A stretch of 64,000 bases of DNA from Aotearoamyces nothofagi (taxonomy: Eukaryota; Ascomycota; Leotiomycetes; Leotiales; Tympanidaceae), in assembly GCA_015345905.1 (NCBI GenBank), contig JADDTR010000003.1, forward strand, positions 248,001 to 312,000. The letters run 5' to 3'. A program made the position numbers and the translations under genes. Position 1 is the stretch's first letter, and each line of letters begins with the position of its first letter. Under the pieces are notes generated by a model. It worked only from the letters and a program-made list of their open reading frames with translations, made no database searches and was not told the DNA's origin. This document shows positions 34,143 to 46,009 of this stretch, in pieces.

Positions 34143-35822
34143 TCTGAATTAAGGTGAATATACTCGTCTAAAGGTGATTTCACATGTATCCTATCAAGAA
34201 GCTAATGTTTTCTTCGAAAAGTTATCCAAAGAACTTCTAAGTTTATCTTCCAGGATCTCATGGGGTAATATATGTGTATACAGGTCAAGATGCGTCGAGC
34301 ACATGCTGCGTGTGAGCAGATCTGTCATCTGTCACTCATAATATCTGACGTAGCTGGTCATAACACAAAACTAAACGTTTGCCAAGTAGTCAAAGAAAAT
34401 TCCATTGCCCCGCTTAGGATTTTGGTTTGTGTGATGTGTCCAAAGTCATGATGCCGAAGTCATTGCTGTGAGTAGAAGATATGACGGGAATGATGACAAG
34501 AACGATGACGAGAACGGTATCTAACTTCCTGTAGTTGAAGCAAACATAGTGGTGAAAGGCAACTAGAAAACTAACAAGCGGAAGTTCCGTATCTTACCCG
34601 TAGGTTGTTGAACCATTGCAATATATTCCAGAGTGCGAATAATAAAAGCATATAGAAAGTATCGGGAAGTTTATAGATCCTCTGAAATTGGGTTTGTGAA
34701 ACGGGGGTTGCAAATTTGAGAGGTGCAAAAAGTCGGACACAAGATGCTGGCAATTGTCGATGTGGCACAGGACTTTGTTCGTGGCAGTCGGCTTGGGCGG
34801 CTAGCTACAGCAGCTGCCCTCTTTGGAAAGAATGTCCTCCCTGGCTCATTCCGATATAAAGAGGATTGGAAGTTGCGGTATTGGCCCGTTGGACGGTGGA
34901 TGTATGAAGGCACAGGGATTGAATCGTGCTCCCAGATATAAACCTGTGGTCCCTAAAGAGATTGGCAGGTTGAGCAACGATGGTTGTAGAGACCAAAGGC
35001 ACAGATCGTATCCCGTGAAAAAGGTTTGGAGAGATTTATGCGTCGTGCAGTGCTCTGGGTGGCCAGATTTAAATCATGACTTGAACCCCCCCCCCCGCAA
35101 AAGCATCTACTTCAGTACCGAGTGCACATTGTAAGAATGCTCTATGGTATGAAACAGCGGACTTCTCGAAAACTTGAGATCAAGTAGCCCCATGATGTCT
35201 GAATCATACGCAATACGATAATGGAGATCTGATCGAAACCGGATCTAGATGGCGTTGCTGGCTGGCTGCCAATTTGTGAACAATGCCTGAAGTAGAGTCC
35301 AAGTTGCCGTCACGCACTCCATAGTAGGTAGCCGTTGCTTGATCAAGGAGGGCGGTTAGTAAGCCCTGGAGCTGAGGAGTATCCCAGTGGGTATTTGTAG
35401 AAATCATCACCGCTCGCTGTGTAAGCTGGCTGTCTCTGCTCGCTGACGCATCGCGAGGCAGATTAATTCATTCTTCAAGTATAAAGTTTCAGAATGACTT
35501 TCACAGTGCGCCTGCTGGCTGCTGACTCCTGAAACCTGAAACTTGAAACCCGAAACCCAGCTGCATGCGTTCACTCGCATCGGCTAAATTGATGATTATC
35601 GACACCGGCGAGGCGAGCAGTTCGCGTCCTGACTTCCAAAACCAAAAGTATACACAGCGTCTATCTGCATCCTCCCTTCCAGAGCATTGTTCTTGGATAC
35701 AACATACCACTACGACTAGATGAAAACAATATCATACAACCAGTATTCCACTAATAAGCCACGGCGGCATCACATTGGTTTAGTCCAGCTTGTAGCTGGC
35801 GCTTTGGCGGGGTAGCCTGAAC
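34143..35822. other. Intergenic stretch of 1.7 kb, no gene seen
   Basis: Only short frames without family features occur. An 11-base C run lies at about 35086-35096. Some readings at 34740-34940 have protein-like composition but no start, splice signals or recognised domain. The last few hundred bases are the promoter of the ArfGAP gene. Confidence 0.35.
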
Positions 35823-38800
35823 ATGGGCAATGTCACCAGTAGGCCAGATGAGGCTGCAGCATTATGTCTGCGAGACCAGACTCGTCGTAAGTACCAGCAT
35901 CTAATGGAGAACACGACGTTTTACAAGAATGTTACTGACTCTGTACTGTGCGCAGTTACAATATCGTCCTTGACTGTTACTAACTCCCACCGTCGAATCG
36001 TCTTGAACGTCGTTCCCAATGCCTATCCTGCCACAAGGGTTTCCGCCAGTCGCGATCTAGGTGACAATAGCATAGTTGAATATGTCCAGGTAATGATCCA
36101 TATATGTGTTACTCGAATAATGGCCATTGTTGTTAACCTGACTTTATCAGGACCCTGAACCATTCATCTCATCGAACGCACCCAACTTCATCCTCAAGCT
36201 TAACAACGACGAAGAACTTACATTCAACTTTACATTCATCATTCGACAATCGCAAGCAGCATCATCTGCTGGCAATGGTGCAGCTCCGACGGCTTCAAGG
36301 TTGGTCGACACTGCCATTAATGGCCTCACTTATGTGTCCGCATCTACACAACGCGAAGTTGAGAATTTAGTGACCCTGGAGTTTCATGCGGACCCTAATC
36401 TTCACAAAAACGCGAATGTACAATTAGTTGGCGACTTCAATACGGGCGGAAGCCAGTCTGTGACCTTTGACTGGTCATGGAAATGGAGGCCACCGAAGGT
36501 TGTTGAGGACCGAGGCGGAGGCTGGAGGAATACTTGCAGTGTACGTGGAGCTCGATACCATTAATAAGGATCTACTGACTTCAAGTATAGTTTGTAGAGT
36601 ATGACCAGCGGGCGCATCGATTAAACACGCTGGCAACCTTTTCTTTCTGGGTCGCAAGTAAGCAATGCTAATTTCCATTTCATGGCAAATTGCTGACCTA
36701 GATACTTTAGACACTCAGCAGTCATTCAGCCAGCCCAACTCCCCTTCTCCTATTGTTAATCTCACCCTTCCTAAGCTTCGTGTGCCATCATCTCAATCCG
36801 TGGATTCCAGACTCAGCGGTGCTGAATCGCACGATTACGAAGAACCTCCATCTCCTCTGCCTCTGTTATTAGATACAGGTTCCGTGATTCTGCCGGTACA
36901 AAAGGATTCAATAAAGGTGGACGTATCATGCCAGCGTCCTGGGGAAGATATGAGCGCCACTGAAGACGGTCCCTTATTCCGAGCCACTATGAAGGCATTG
37001 GAACAAAAGACTGGCAACATGCGTATGCGTATGAAGAAAGTATTGCGCAAGGCGGAAGCGGCACACGGTGCACAGGATGAGTGCAATGATGCGATTGCAG
37101 GCTTCATGGATGCGCTTCGAGAAGCATCGTCTTCCAATGCCAATGCTGTGCAGCCCGCAATTGAACACTACTTCGATAAGATTGCACGTGAGATTCTGCA
37201 GTATGAGAAGCAGAATAGCATCAACTTACAGAAAATCATTATAGATCCTCTTACTAAGCTATATCAGTATGATATCAAACAAGCAGAAGCAAAGAAGAGG
37301 GACTTTGAAGAAGAAAGTAAGGACTATTATGCTTACGTCTCCCGGTATCTTGGCCAACGGCAAGATTCCATGAAGGATAAGAAGAGAGCAGAGAGCGATA
37401 CTAAATATCAGACAAAGCGCCGCAATTTCGAGCTGAAGAGATTTGATTACTCCTCATTCATGCAAGACTTACATGGCGGTCGTAAAGAGCTTGAAGTCCT
37501 GTTGACCTTAACTAAATTTGCCGACGCTCAGACAAAGGGTTACTTACAAGCCGCTAAGAGAATTGAAGAGTTACTTCCTCAATTGGACGCCTTGAGCACA
37601 GAGGTCAAGGAAGCAGACAAAGAGTTTCAATACCAGCGGACAGAGCGTGAAGAAAAACGGCGCCATTTGGAAAAGAGTACCATCACTTACGTCGAGCCGG
37701 AAACAGTGCCTGCTATAGGGAGTATGTCTCAAGTGACGAATGGAAGCAGTGGTGCATCATATATCTCTGACTCGGAGCTTGGCCGTGCAGACAGTACAGC
37801 ATCCCAGCTCAGAGGAGTACCTACCACTAGTGCTACTCTATCATCATCCAATACTGGGCAAACAGAGTTGTCTAGGTCTCCTGGAAGTCTTTCTTCTCCA
37901 GTTACGTCTGTTGGCAGTCCTGCGCAAAACTCCAAATTCAAGGGCATCCGCGACCTCGAGGAGAAGGACCACAGCCAAACGACGATGAGTGACAAGAACG
38001 GCACAGAGCGCAAAGAGGGGCTGCTATGGGCATTGAGCAAGCCAGGAAGTCATGCTGATCCAAAGGGATTGAACAAGCAGGCTTGGCATAAGTAAGTATT
38101 CCCGAACGCCTCAGGATTTGAGCAATGCTAACTTAGGTCAGATTCTGGATCGTGCTTGATCAAGGTAAGCTTTCAGAGTACAGTAACTGGAAGCAGAGAC
38201 TCGATCTTCACATGGAGCCTATAGATCTGCGCATGGCATCCGTTCGGGAGGCTCGCAATGCGGAGCGGCGGTTCTGCTTCGAAGTGATTACGCCTCAGTA
38301 TACCCGTGTCTATCAGGCTACATCCGAAGAGGATATGAGTAACTGGATCTCGTCTATCAATAACGCCTTGCAAAGCGCTGTAGAGGGACGAGGAATGAGA
38401 GATGCTCCTGTACACCCTCAACATCGCGAAGGGTCATCCATTCGCCGCGACATCAGCTCAATTTTAACGGGCAAGAGCTCGTCAATGAGTCACGGAAGTA
38501 ATCAGGGAAGCAGCCAGGCCTCGTCAGCCGCAAACAGCGTCTTCCGACGAACCACGGTAGGCGCAAGACCTGCATATAGGAGAGCGGCCGGCAATAGTTT
38601 TGATGAGACACCAGACAAACTATTACAAACATTGAGGGAAGTGGACCAAGGGAACTGCTGGTGTGCTGATTGCGGTTCAGGGGTAAAGACTGAATGGGTC
38701 TCGATCAACCTGGCGATTATCCTCTGCATTGAATGCAGTGGTATTCACAGATCGCTCGGAACTCATATCTCCAAAGTTCGCTCTCTGACATTGGATATAA

Positions 38801-39456
38801 ACTCATTCACTACGGATATTGTTGAACTCCTCCTCCTGGTCGGCAATCGGGTTGCGAATATGATCTGGGAAGCCAGGCTTGATGCAAATATAAAGCCATC
38901 ACCGCAAGCAACTCGCGAACAGCGGCTACAGTTCATCACCGCGAAGTACGTGGATAGGGCCTTCGTGGAGCCTATTTCGTCTACTCAGTCACATTACGGG
39001 ACGGCGGATGAAACGCTTGTTGCTTCTATCAAAAAGAATGACATCAAGGAAGTCATTCATGCCTTGGCCTTGAAGGCAAATCCCAACGTTACCGACAAGT
39101 CGCGGGGGACACATGCGGTCTTTCTAGCACTCGCTGCCGCTGACCCGGCATCTCCTTCGCCAGCTAGCGCTCCGACGCATACTGATGACCCGTCAAAGGT
39201 AGTTCCATTCCCGATAGCTGAGATGCTGGTTCAAAATGGGGCTGAGATACCAAATTCATTGCCTGCCTTCCCTTTGAGCAGAAGTGCAAAGCTGTATATT
39301 GATCAGAAGAGCGGACGTGTAGGTCCAAATGGGGACACAGTAGGGGCTTTACCTCAGCTGAGCGCTGGTGATCGGCAAGCGCAGCGTGATGCTCGGCTTC
39401 AGAAGAGAGTCAGTGCTGGAGGTCGGCTAGCCAAAGCAGTGATACCTGAACGATGA
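35823..39456 (+). CDS. csx2: BAR-PH-ArfGAP protein (Csx2/ACAP-like)
   Basis: Arf GTPase-activating protein linking membrane curvature to vesicle formation. A fungus-specific N-terminal region on four short exons (MGNVTSRPDEAAALCLRDQT, then LTISSLTVTNSHRRIVLNVV and NFILKLNNDEELTFNFTFII) has a beta-rich look and no domain I can name. A BAR-like coiled region follows at 36960-37680 (FRATMKALEQKTGNMRMRMK to DKEFQYQRTEREEKRR). The PH domain is split by an intron at about 38092-38142 (KQAWHK joined to FWIVLDQGKLSEYSNW; ends DMSNWISSINNAL). The ArfGAP zinc finger is CWCADCGSG...LCIECSGIHRSLGTHISK, with the arginine finger in GIHR. Downstream DIKEVIHALALKANPNV resembles an ankyrin-like tail. Total about 1060 residues. 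Zinc-finger spacing is C-x2-C-x17-C-x2-C, one longer than ASAP-type proteins. Confidence 0.9.
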
Positions 39457-41271
39457 GTGTAGGATACGCTCATATTTATGAATTGGACGAACAGAGAGAT
39501 ACCAGGGCTTTGATGCTGATTATGAGAGCGTTGCGGGCGTCATTTGTTTTGCCGCATTGATAGGGTGGATCTGGAACTGATGGAACTATTGAAGAGGCCC
39601 ACAACGACTCTAGCAGCTCAATAAGGGTTGGAAAGGAGTGAAAATTTAAGGATAATGTTAATGGATGAGGGATCATGGATAGCACGGCTGTATAGTACAA
39701 TGCAATGGGCCTTCCTTAGCTTTATATCAGCGTTGAGTCGAGTCGGAGGATTTGGCTATCTATCTTAGGTGTGCAGTACTGATCAGATCTAAGGGTAGCA
39801 GGGCTGGTAGGGTAGCCGTCTTTTCCTTCTTTCTACCCCGTGCCTACCTACAGTACAGTACCTTGCCTTTAGATAGATAGCATCGGGTTGTCGATTACAG
39901 TACGTGTTATATCATATCATATGATATCATACTGGGCGATCGGGCGACGCGTGAACCTATGGGCTTATCACCGGTCGTCCTTCGCACTTATGCACCAGGA
40001 AGCTAATTTTGATTGCTGCCAACCTCGGTAGTCCAAACCGTCTTTGCAAGCCAAGCCAAGCTAAGCCAAGCCAAGCTATAAGCTTATAACGGGTGATTAT
40101 TAACGACATTGGCAATGGCTATCGATATGCAAATTTGAGCCAAGATACCTTATTCTCGAGATATGAGGATGGGGATGAGGAAGTATCAAGTCAAGTGGCA
40201 AAGTATTACAAGTATTCATTGCCAAGGTGCCTACCTTATATAAGCAGCGAGGTGCGATAGATACAGCCAGTAATGTACTGTCCGGCAGAGTACCTTATAT
40301 TAGGCAAAGCATGCGGCAACCCTAAATGGCTCGGCGTATTTACGACTAGAGTTTTAATTTAGCGAGTTGCTTATCTCGCCAGGTACGAAGGGACCTTCGG
40401 CGTACTCTGCTATGTACAGTACAATATAATACCTGAAGCACCTCGGCAACTGCGCGTGATCACTGGCGGATGTATCCTATATGCACATCTTACTATCGTT
40501 ATTATTTTATTATTACTGTTGTTACACTGTAGGTAGTACTCCGTATATACTGCCGCATCTCGGCGGGCGGCCAACGTCGGCCGGAGAGCGAGCTAGCAAA
40601 AAGCAGGCCGCCAAGGCAGGTCGCTAGGTGTAGAATACCTACCAGTATTAACCGTATCGTAGCGGCGGGGACAAGGTCCATATCACATCCTCCCCTACGG
40701 CCGACTAGCCGTATCACGCACATGTGCAAACAGTACTGTCCTCTACCGGACTATCAGCCGCGGATGATTGCCTGCATCCAGGTCCAGGCCCATGTTCGCA
40801 AGGCATCCAGGCATCCAGGTATCCACCCGGGCTCCTCCAGCAGGTCTTCATGTGCCTCCGGAGCAAAAAGACCCGAACTCTCGCCCTCCCACCCCTCCCC
40901 TCCCCATCTCCGTCCCCCGACGGTGCCTTAGGCCGCTCAGTCGCCCGTCACCTCTGTAGCTGCCCCGCACCCTCCTTACCTACCTAACCTACCAATCTAT
41001 GGTACCTTGTTGTTGACCCAGCAAGCTATCCCACTTCTCTCTCCTTCTCCCCTTCTCTTCTTCTCTTCTCTTCTTTTTGCTCTTCTCTTCTTTCTGTCTT
41101 CCCGTACACCTGATTGCTTCTTCACCCAGTAAGAAAATTCCTCCTCTAACTTGGGGGTTTCCTTTGAGAGGTGTTTCCTTATACTTCGAATTTGTTGTCT
41201 GTGCCTATCTCTATCTCCCTGCATCCATCCATACATCCATACGTATAGCATAGCATATAGCCAGAGTGAAG
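39457..41271. other. Repeat-rich intergenic and promoter region upstream of phosphatase gene
   Basis: About 1.8 kb without a gene. It holds TACAGTACC (about 39851), an A/T palindrome (39911-39930), a GCCAA pentamer repeat (40046-40077), TATGTACAGTACAATAT (about 40412) and TACTCCGTA (40537-40545). A pyrimidine tract of about 75 bases (41031-41104) precedes the coding start by about 170 bases, as in many fungal promoters. Confidence 0.5.
40046..40077. repeat. (GCCAA)n pentanucleotide repeat
   Basis: Six GCCAA/GCTAA units in tandem, with two changed copies. Confidence 0.8.
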
Positions 41272-42783
41272 ATGCTTGCCAACCAGCTTCTCCTCCTCGC
41301 TCTGTTGCCGTTGATCCAGGCGCAAGAGACCGTGCTAGGTGTCTACATCTTCCACCGTCATGGAGACCGCACCGCAAAGGCATGGCCGCCCGCCAATCTG
41401 ACTGATCTTGGGTACTCTGAAGTCCATGCGTCTGGCGAGTTCTTCCGTAGCCGTTATATCAGCAACAGTACCATCTATGGTATCAACACCGATATTGTCC
41501 GGTTGAGCCAGCTGAGCGTGCAAGCCCCTGTCGACAATGTCTTACAAAACTCTGCTCAAGGTTTCTTGCAAGGCCTTTATCCTCCTGTTGGTTCAGCTCT
41601 GGGCACTCAGACCCTACACAATGGCTCCTCTGTCGAAGCTCCTTTGAATGGCTATCAGCTGATTCCTGTCAACGCTGTTACTTCTGTCTCTGGTACCACT
41701 ACTACTAGTACAGAAGATACGACCTGGCTTCAAGGCCTCAGTGGCTGCAGCAATGCTGTCGTCAGCTCCAACAACTACTTCGTCTCGGATGAATATAATA
41801 CCATGTTTAACAAGACGACGTCCTTTTACGAATCCATCTACCCAGTTGTCAACGGTTCATTCACATCTGCTTACAACACATTCAAGAACGCATACTCTGG
41901 TAAGAAACTATAAAAGTATTTTTCTAATTCCATACTGACCCTACCAGTCTTTGATCTAATCAACGTCGCAACTTATAATAATGCCACAATCGATTCATCA
42001 GAGCTCCTTACCAATGAGACCCTGTTCCAGCTACGGACTCTCGCAGACAACCACGAATTCAACCTTGCCTATAACTCCAGCGACACCATCCGCGCCATTG
42101 CTGGCTCCACTCTAGCTGCTCAAGTTCTCCAGCATCTGAACTCCACCGTCGAAGGCAAGTCTACTGTCAAGTTCGGCATCCAATTCGGTGCCTATGCAAG
42201 CTTCCTCTCCTTCTTTGGTCTTGCTCAACTAGACACTTACTCTGCCAACTTTACCGCTGTCGTCGACTATGCCTCATCTATGACATTCGAACTAGTCACC
42301 AACGAAACTGTCACCAAGACCTCCTACCCAGCCACCAGTGATATCTCTGTTCGCTTCCTCTTCTCCAATGGGTCGGCCGCCTACACTGGAGTGCAGGAGT
42401 ACCCACTTTTTGGCCAGTCATCTACTCTTATCCCGTACGATACTTTCGTTAGCGAGATGAACAAGTTTGCAATTGGTGATCAGGATAGCTGGTGCTCAGC
42501 GTGTGGCAGCAGCAGCAGCAGTACCTGCTCTTCCACCACCTCGTCTTCTTCCTCGGCCGCTTCCTCATCGGCAGCCGCGGCATCAGATAGCAGCTCTTCC
42601 AACTCATCTGGTGGCATCTCCCGCGCTGTTGCCGGTGTCATTGGGGCCATGGTTACCTTGGCTGTTATCCTTGGTGTCGAGGGCCTCATCATTCTTGTTG
42701 GCGGTCTCCGCCTAGTCAGAAAGAAGAAACTTGCTGCGACCCCCAACGGTACCCATACTACTGATGCCACCGTGAAGGCTTAG
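41272..42783 (+). CDS. Secreted, membrane-anchored histidine acid phosphatase-like protein
   Basis: The start ATG at 41272 gives a signal peptide (MLANQLLLLALLPLIQAQE). The histidine-phosphatase motif YIFHRHGDRTAKAWPP lies at about residues 25-40 and contains the RHG nucleophile. One intron (about 41901-41946) joins NAYS to VFDLINVATYNN. In the place where the family has its second catalytic HD/HE pair I see KFGIQFGAYASFLSFFGL without an HD. The protein may thus be a divergent or inactive member; this is inference. Numerous N-x-S/T sites mark extracellular glycosylation. A cysteine-poor, Ser-rich stalk (about 42505-42610) leads to a single TM helix (AVAGVIGAMVTLAVILGVEG) and a short basic cytosolic tail (RLVRKKK). 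About 485 residues in all. It is probably exposed at the cell surface or vacuolar membrane. Confidence 0.87.
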
Positions 42784-44007
42784 ATGTAGACTTTAATATT
42801 TCATATTTATTCTTGTCTTTGAAATATACGCCGATGAACTAGAAGAAGGACTAGTAGGATTATTGGACAGGATCTTAGGAACGGTGTTGAGATCCGGAGA
42901 TCAATTACCGGGGCTTAAATGTTAGCTTGGGAGAGATGTGGCCTGCATGAGAAAGCTGTGGGCTGCATGAGAAAGCGTCGAAAGCGAGGTCAAGAATCTA
43001 GAGCATCGGATGCTCTGTATATAAAAGTATCATAATATTTAAATGCAGCCACTGCCTGGTGTTGCTTCGCTTGTTCATCCCATGCTTAACGAATGAAATG
43101 AGGCTTGAGGCTTGAGGCTTGGCTCTTGAGCGAGCGAGCGAGCGCCGAGCCGTGTGGATGTGATCTGGAGATAAGGCACGACGGTGCTACTCGCTGCGTC
43201 GCTACCCCAAGTAGCCGGCGGTACCCAACACCAATAGCACCTTCTGAATCGAGGCCGTCTCTGATTCTCTTATCGGCAGTACACCCGTTGGACTCTGCTG
43301 TGCTCTGCTCTGCTGTGCTGTTTACCTGGCCTGCCGGCCACAGAGGAAGCCATCTGTTCTGTCTGCACGGCCGCAGGACCACAGAGGGCCAAGCCCCGTT
43401 CCTTCAAGCCAAGCGACCTGACGCCCATCCTGACGCCCATTCTGACACCCATTCTGACACCCCCCAGCCTCTTCATTACCACCTGAGGCACCATGGGATG
43501 TCTGCCTCCCTCCAGCAGCTCCGATGACACCAGTGACCGCCAGTGCCACCTTACCACTGCTGAACCGCGGCTCAGCTCCTCTGTAAATCTGCATATATGC
43601 CTTCTACTGCCTGCCTTGGACGGTGCACAGTAGAGCCGGCGACTTCTACAAAGCGCCTGTGATCAGTTCGACCCTGCGTCCCCAGAATCTGTGGGGGGAA
43701 TATCTTGTATTCGTCAAAGATCGCCCCTGACGAGGCTACGCTTTACCTACTGCTACGCCGTACTGGTCGTTCAACCGACATCGAGCGACAACACGAAATT
43801 GCTCTCTCGCCGCCTCGCAGCCCGGGTGACCTTCGAGGCGTTGCCTCAATGTAGCAGCCTTCGTCTTCGGCACTCTTCAGCTCGTACGGATCACTGTCGC
43901 CTGATATATATACTTGGGCGACATCTTGTACTGGATCTCATGCCACCCGAGATCCATAATCGCCAGCTTATCGCCTAAGACATACCATCGTCATCCTCCT
44001 CCTCACT
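42784..44007. other. Intergenic/promoter region with a 12-bp minisatellite
   Basis: About 1.2 kb without a gene. It contains CTTGAGG repeats near 43101-43120, GAGC repeats (43130-43145), TGCTCTGC units (about 43301-43320) and a minisatellite listed separately. The last 300 bases are the probable permease promoter. Confidence 0.45.
43417..43464. repeat. 12-bp minisatellite x4
   Basis: The unit CCTGACGCCCAT occurs four times, with changes in copies three and four (TCTGACACCCAT type). Confidence 0.85.
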
Positions 44008-46009
44008 ATGGGAGCACAGTGGCCGACGAAGCTCGGCATAGAGCAAGCAGAAAAGGGAGACAGCCTTCCAACTACACCCACATCATTTGGCTCTCGTAAC
44101 TACTATTTCAACTACCACCACCATCAGCACGGCAGTCATGGCGAACCCGATTACGGAGACGAGCGGGCGTATAAGCCAAACTATGGCCGTCGTATATGGG
44201 ATAGCTTCAAGATCGATCCCCGCAAGTCTATTAGCCAAGGAGCGGTGGTTTCAAACGGACTATTCGATCCCCATGCTGCCGCTGTGGCAACTGCTGACCC
44301 TGGACTCGCGAGAAGGTTGAAAGGGAGGCATCTGCAGATGATTGCTATTGGCGGTTCCATTGGTCTGAGGATATCTTTCTTAATATGCATTTGATTGCGC
44401 TGACAGTTTGAGAAGGGACTGGCCTCTTCGTTGCTTCGGGCAGGGCTCTCTCTGCAGGAGGGCCTGCCTCCCTCCTCATCTCCTTCTCACTGATAGGCGT
44501 AATGCTGTACTGTACGATGCACGCATTGGGTGAAATGGCAGTCCTGTTCCCTGTCTCTGGATCCTTCTCGGCATATTCTACTAGATTTTTGGATCCTGCT
44601 TGGGGATTTGCTATGGGCTGGAAGTAAGCGACCCCCATGATGGGATATGTCGACGAAAACAGAACCATGACTGACTGTACTAGTTATGCTATGCAGTGGC
44701 TCGTTGTCCTGCCACTCGAGATTATTGCAGCGTCGATTACAATCGACTTTTGGAACGATACCTTGGACCATGCCATCTTTGTCACCATGTTCTTAGTTAT
44801 CATCATCGCTATCAACCTTGCTGGTGTCAAGGGCTATGGAGAAGCAGAATTCGTATTTTCTATTGTTAAAGTTATAGCAGTTATAGGGTTCATGTAAGCG
44901 CCGATGGTTGCCTCTCGCTGTACTCTTTCTTGATCTAACATGATTTCAGTATTCTCGGGATCATTATCAATGTTGGCGGTGGGCCTGATGGAGGCTACAT
45001 TGGTGGGAAATACTGGCATGATCCTGGCGCGTTTCACCAAGGCTTCAAAGGTCTTTGCAGTGTGTTTGTCACCGCCGCCTTTGCTTTTGCAGGTACCGAG
45101 CTTGTAGGTCTTGCAGCTGCTGAAACGGAAAACCCTCGCAAATCGCTGCCGACTGCCATCAAACAGGTCTTCTGGCGTATCACTCTCTTCTACGTCGTAT
45201 CACTAACTCTCGTCGGTCTATGTGTTCGTTATACAGATGATCGCCTACTCCAGGGCGGTAACGCTTCTGCCGCGGCATCACCCTTCGTCATTGCCATCAA
45301 CGACGCAGGAATAACAACTCTTCCTGCTATCATGAACGTTGTCATTTTAATTGCTGTTCTTTCTGTCGGCAACTCTTCTATTTTTGGTTCTAGTCGCACC
45401 CTAGCCGCACTTGCAGATCAAGGTCAGGCTCCTAGGTTTCTCGCCAAGGTTGATCGCCAAGGTCGACCTATCAATGCTATTCTTGTAGCTTCCGCCGTTG
45501 GCTTTATTGCCTACAGCGCCGACTCTGGTAAACAAGGCGATGTACTAGACTGGCTTCTCTCTCTCTCGGGTCTATCATCAATTTTCACTTGGGGATCTAT
45601 CTGCCTCTCTCACATCCGCTTCCGCAGAGCTTGGCATGTCCAAGGCCACAGCCTCGACGAGCTTGCATTCAGATCCCAGCCTGGTCTCATTGGTTCCTGG
45701 ATTGGCTTCATCTTCAACTGCCTCATTTTGGCAGCCCAGTTCTGGGTTGCTGCCTGGCCCTTCGACTATAGTGACAAGTCTACTTCCAGCCTCTTTCAGG
45801 GCTTCTTCAAAATCTATCTCGCCGCTCCGATCGTTGTGCTCTTTTACGTATTCTATAAAATCCACTATAAGACGCCATTTATGCGTGCGAAGGACATGGA
45901 CCTACAAACCGGCGTCCGTGATATTAATCTTCCTGAGCTATTGGCAGCCGAGCGTCAAGATCAGATGTCCTGGCCGAAGTGGAAAAAGGCATACAAAATG
46001 GTTTGCTAG
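44008..46009 (+). CDS. Amino acid permease, yeast (YAT/APC) family
   Basis: Plasma-membrane amino acid/proton symporter. The hydrophilic N-terminus (residues 1-110) is His/Tyr-rich. HLQMIAIGGSIGTGLFVASG is the conserved TM1 signature, formed across the first intron (about 44362-44415). GPASLLISFSLIGVMLYC, ALGEMAVLFPVSGSFSAYS and FLDPAWGFAMGWNYAMQW follow, the last spanning intron 2 (about 44625-44682). TM5-6 and a third intron (about 44895-44949) come next, then AFAFAGTELVGLAAAETENP, RKSLPTAIKQVFWRI, SSIFGSSRTLAALADQGQAP and the last helices up to VVLFYVFYKIHYKTPF. Length about 610 residues with 12 predicted helices, normal. It is close to Gap1/Agp-type general permeases. Substrate range cannot be read from the sequence. 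All three junctions are frame-consistent. Confidence 0.93.
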
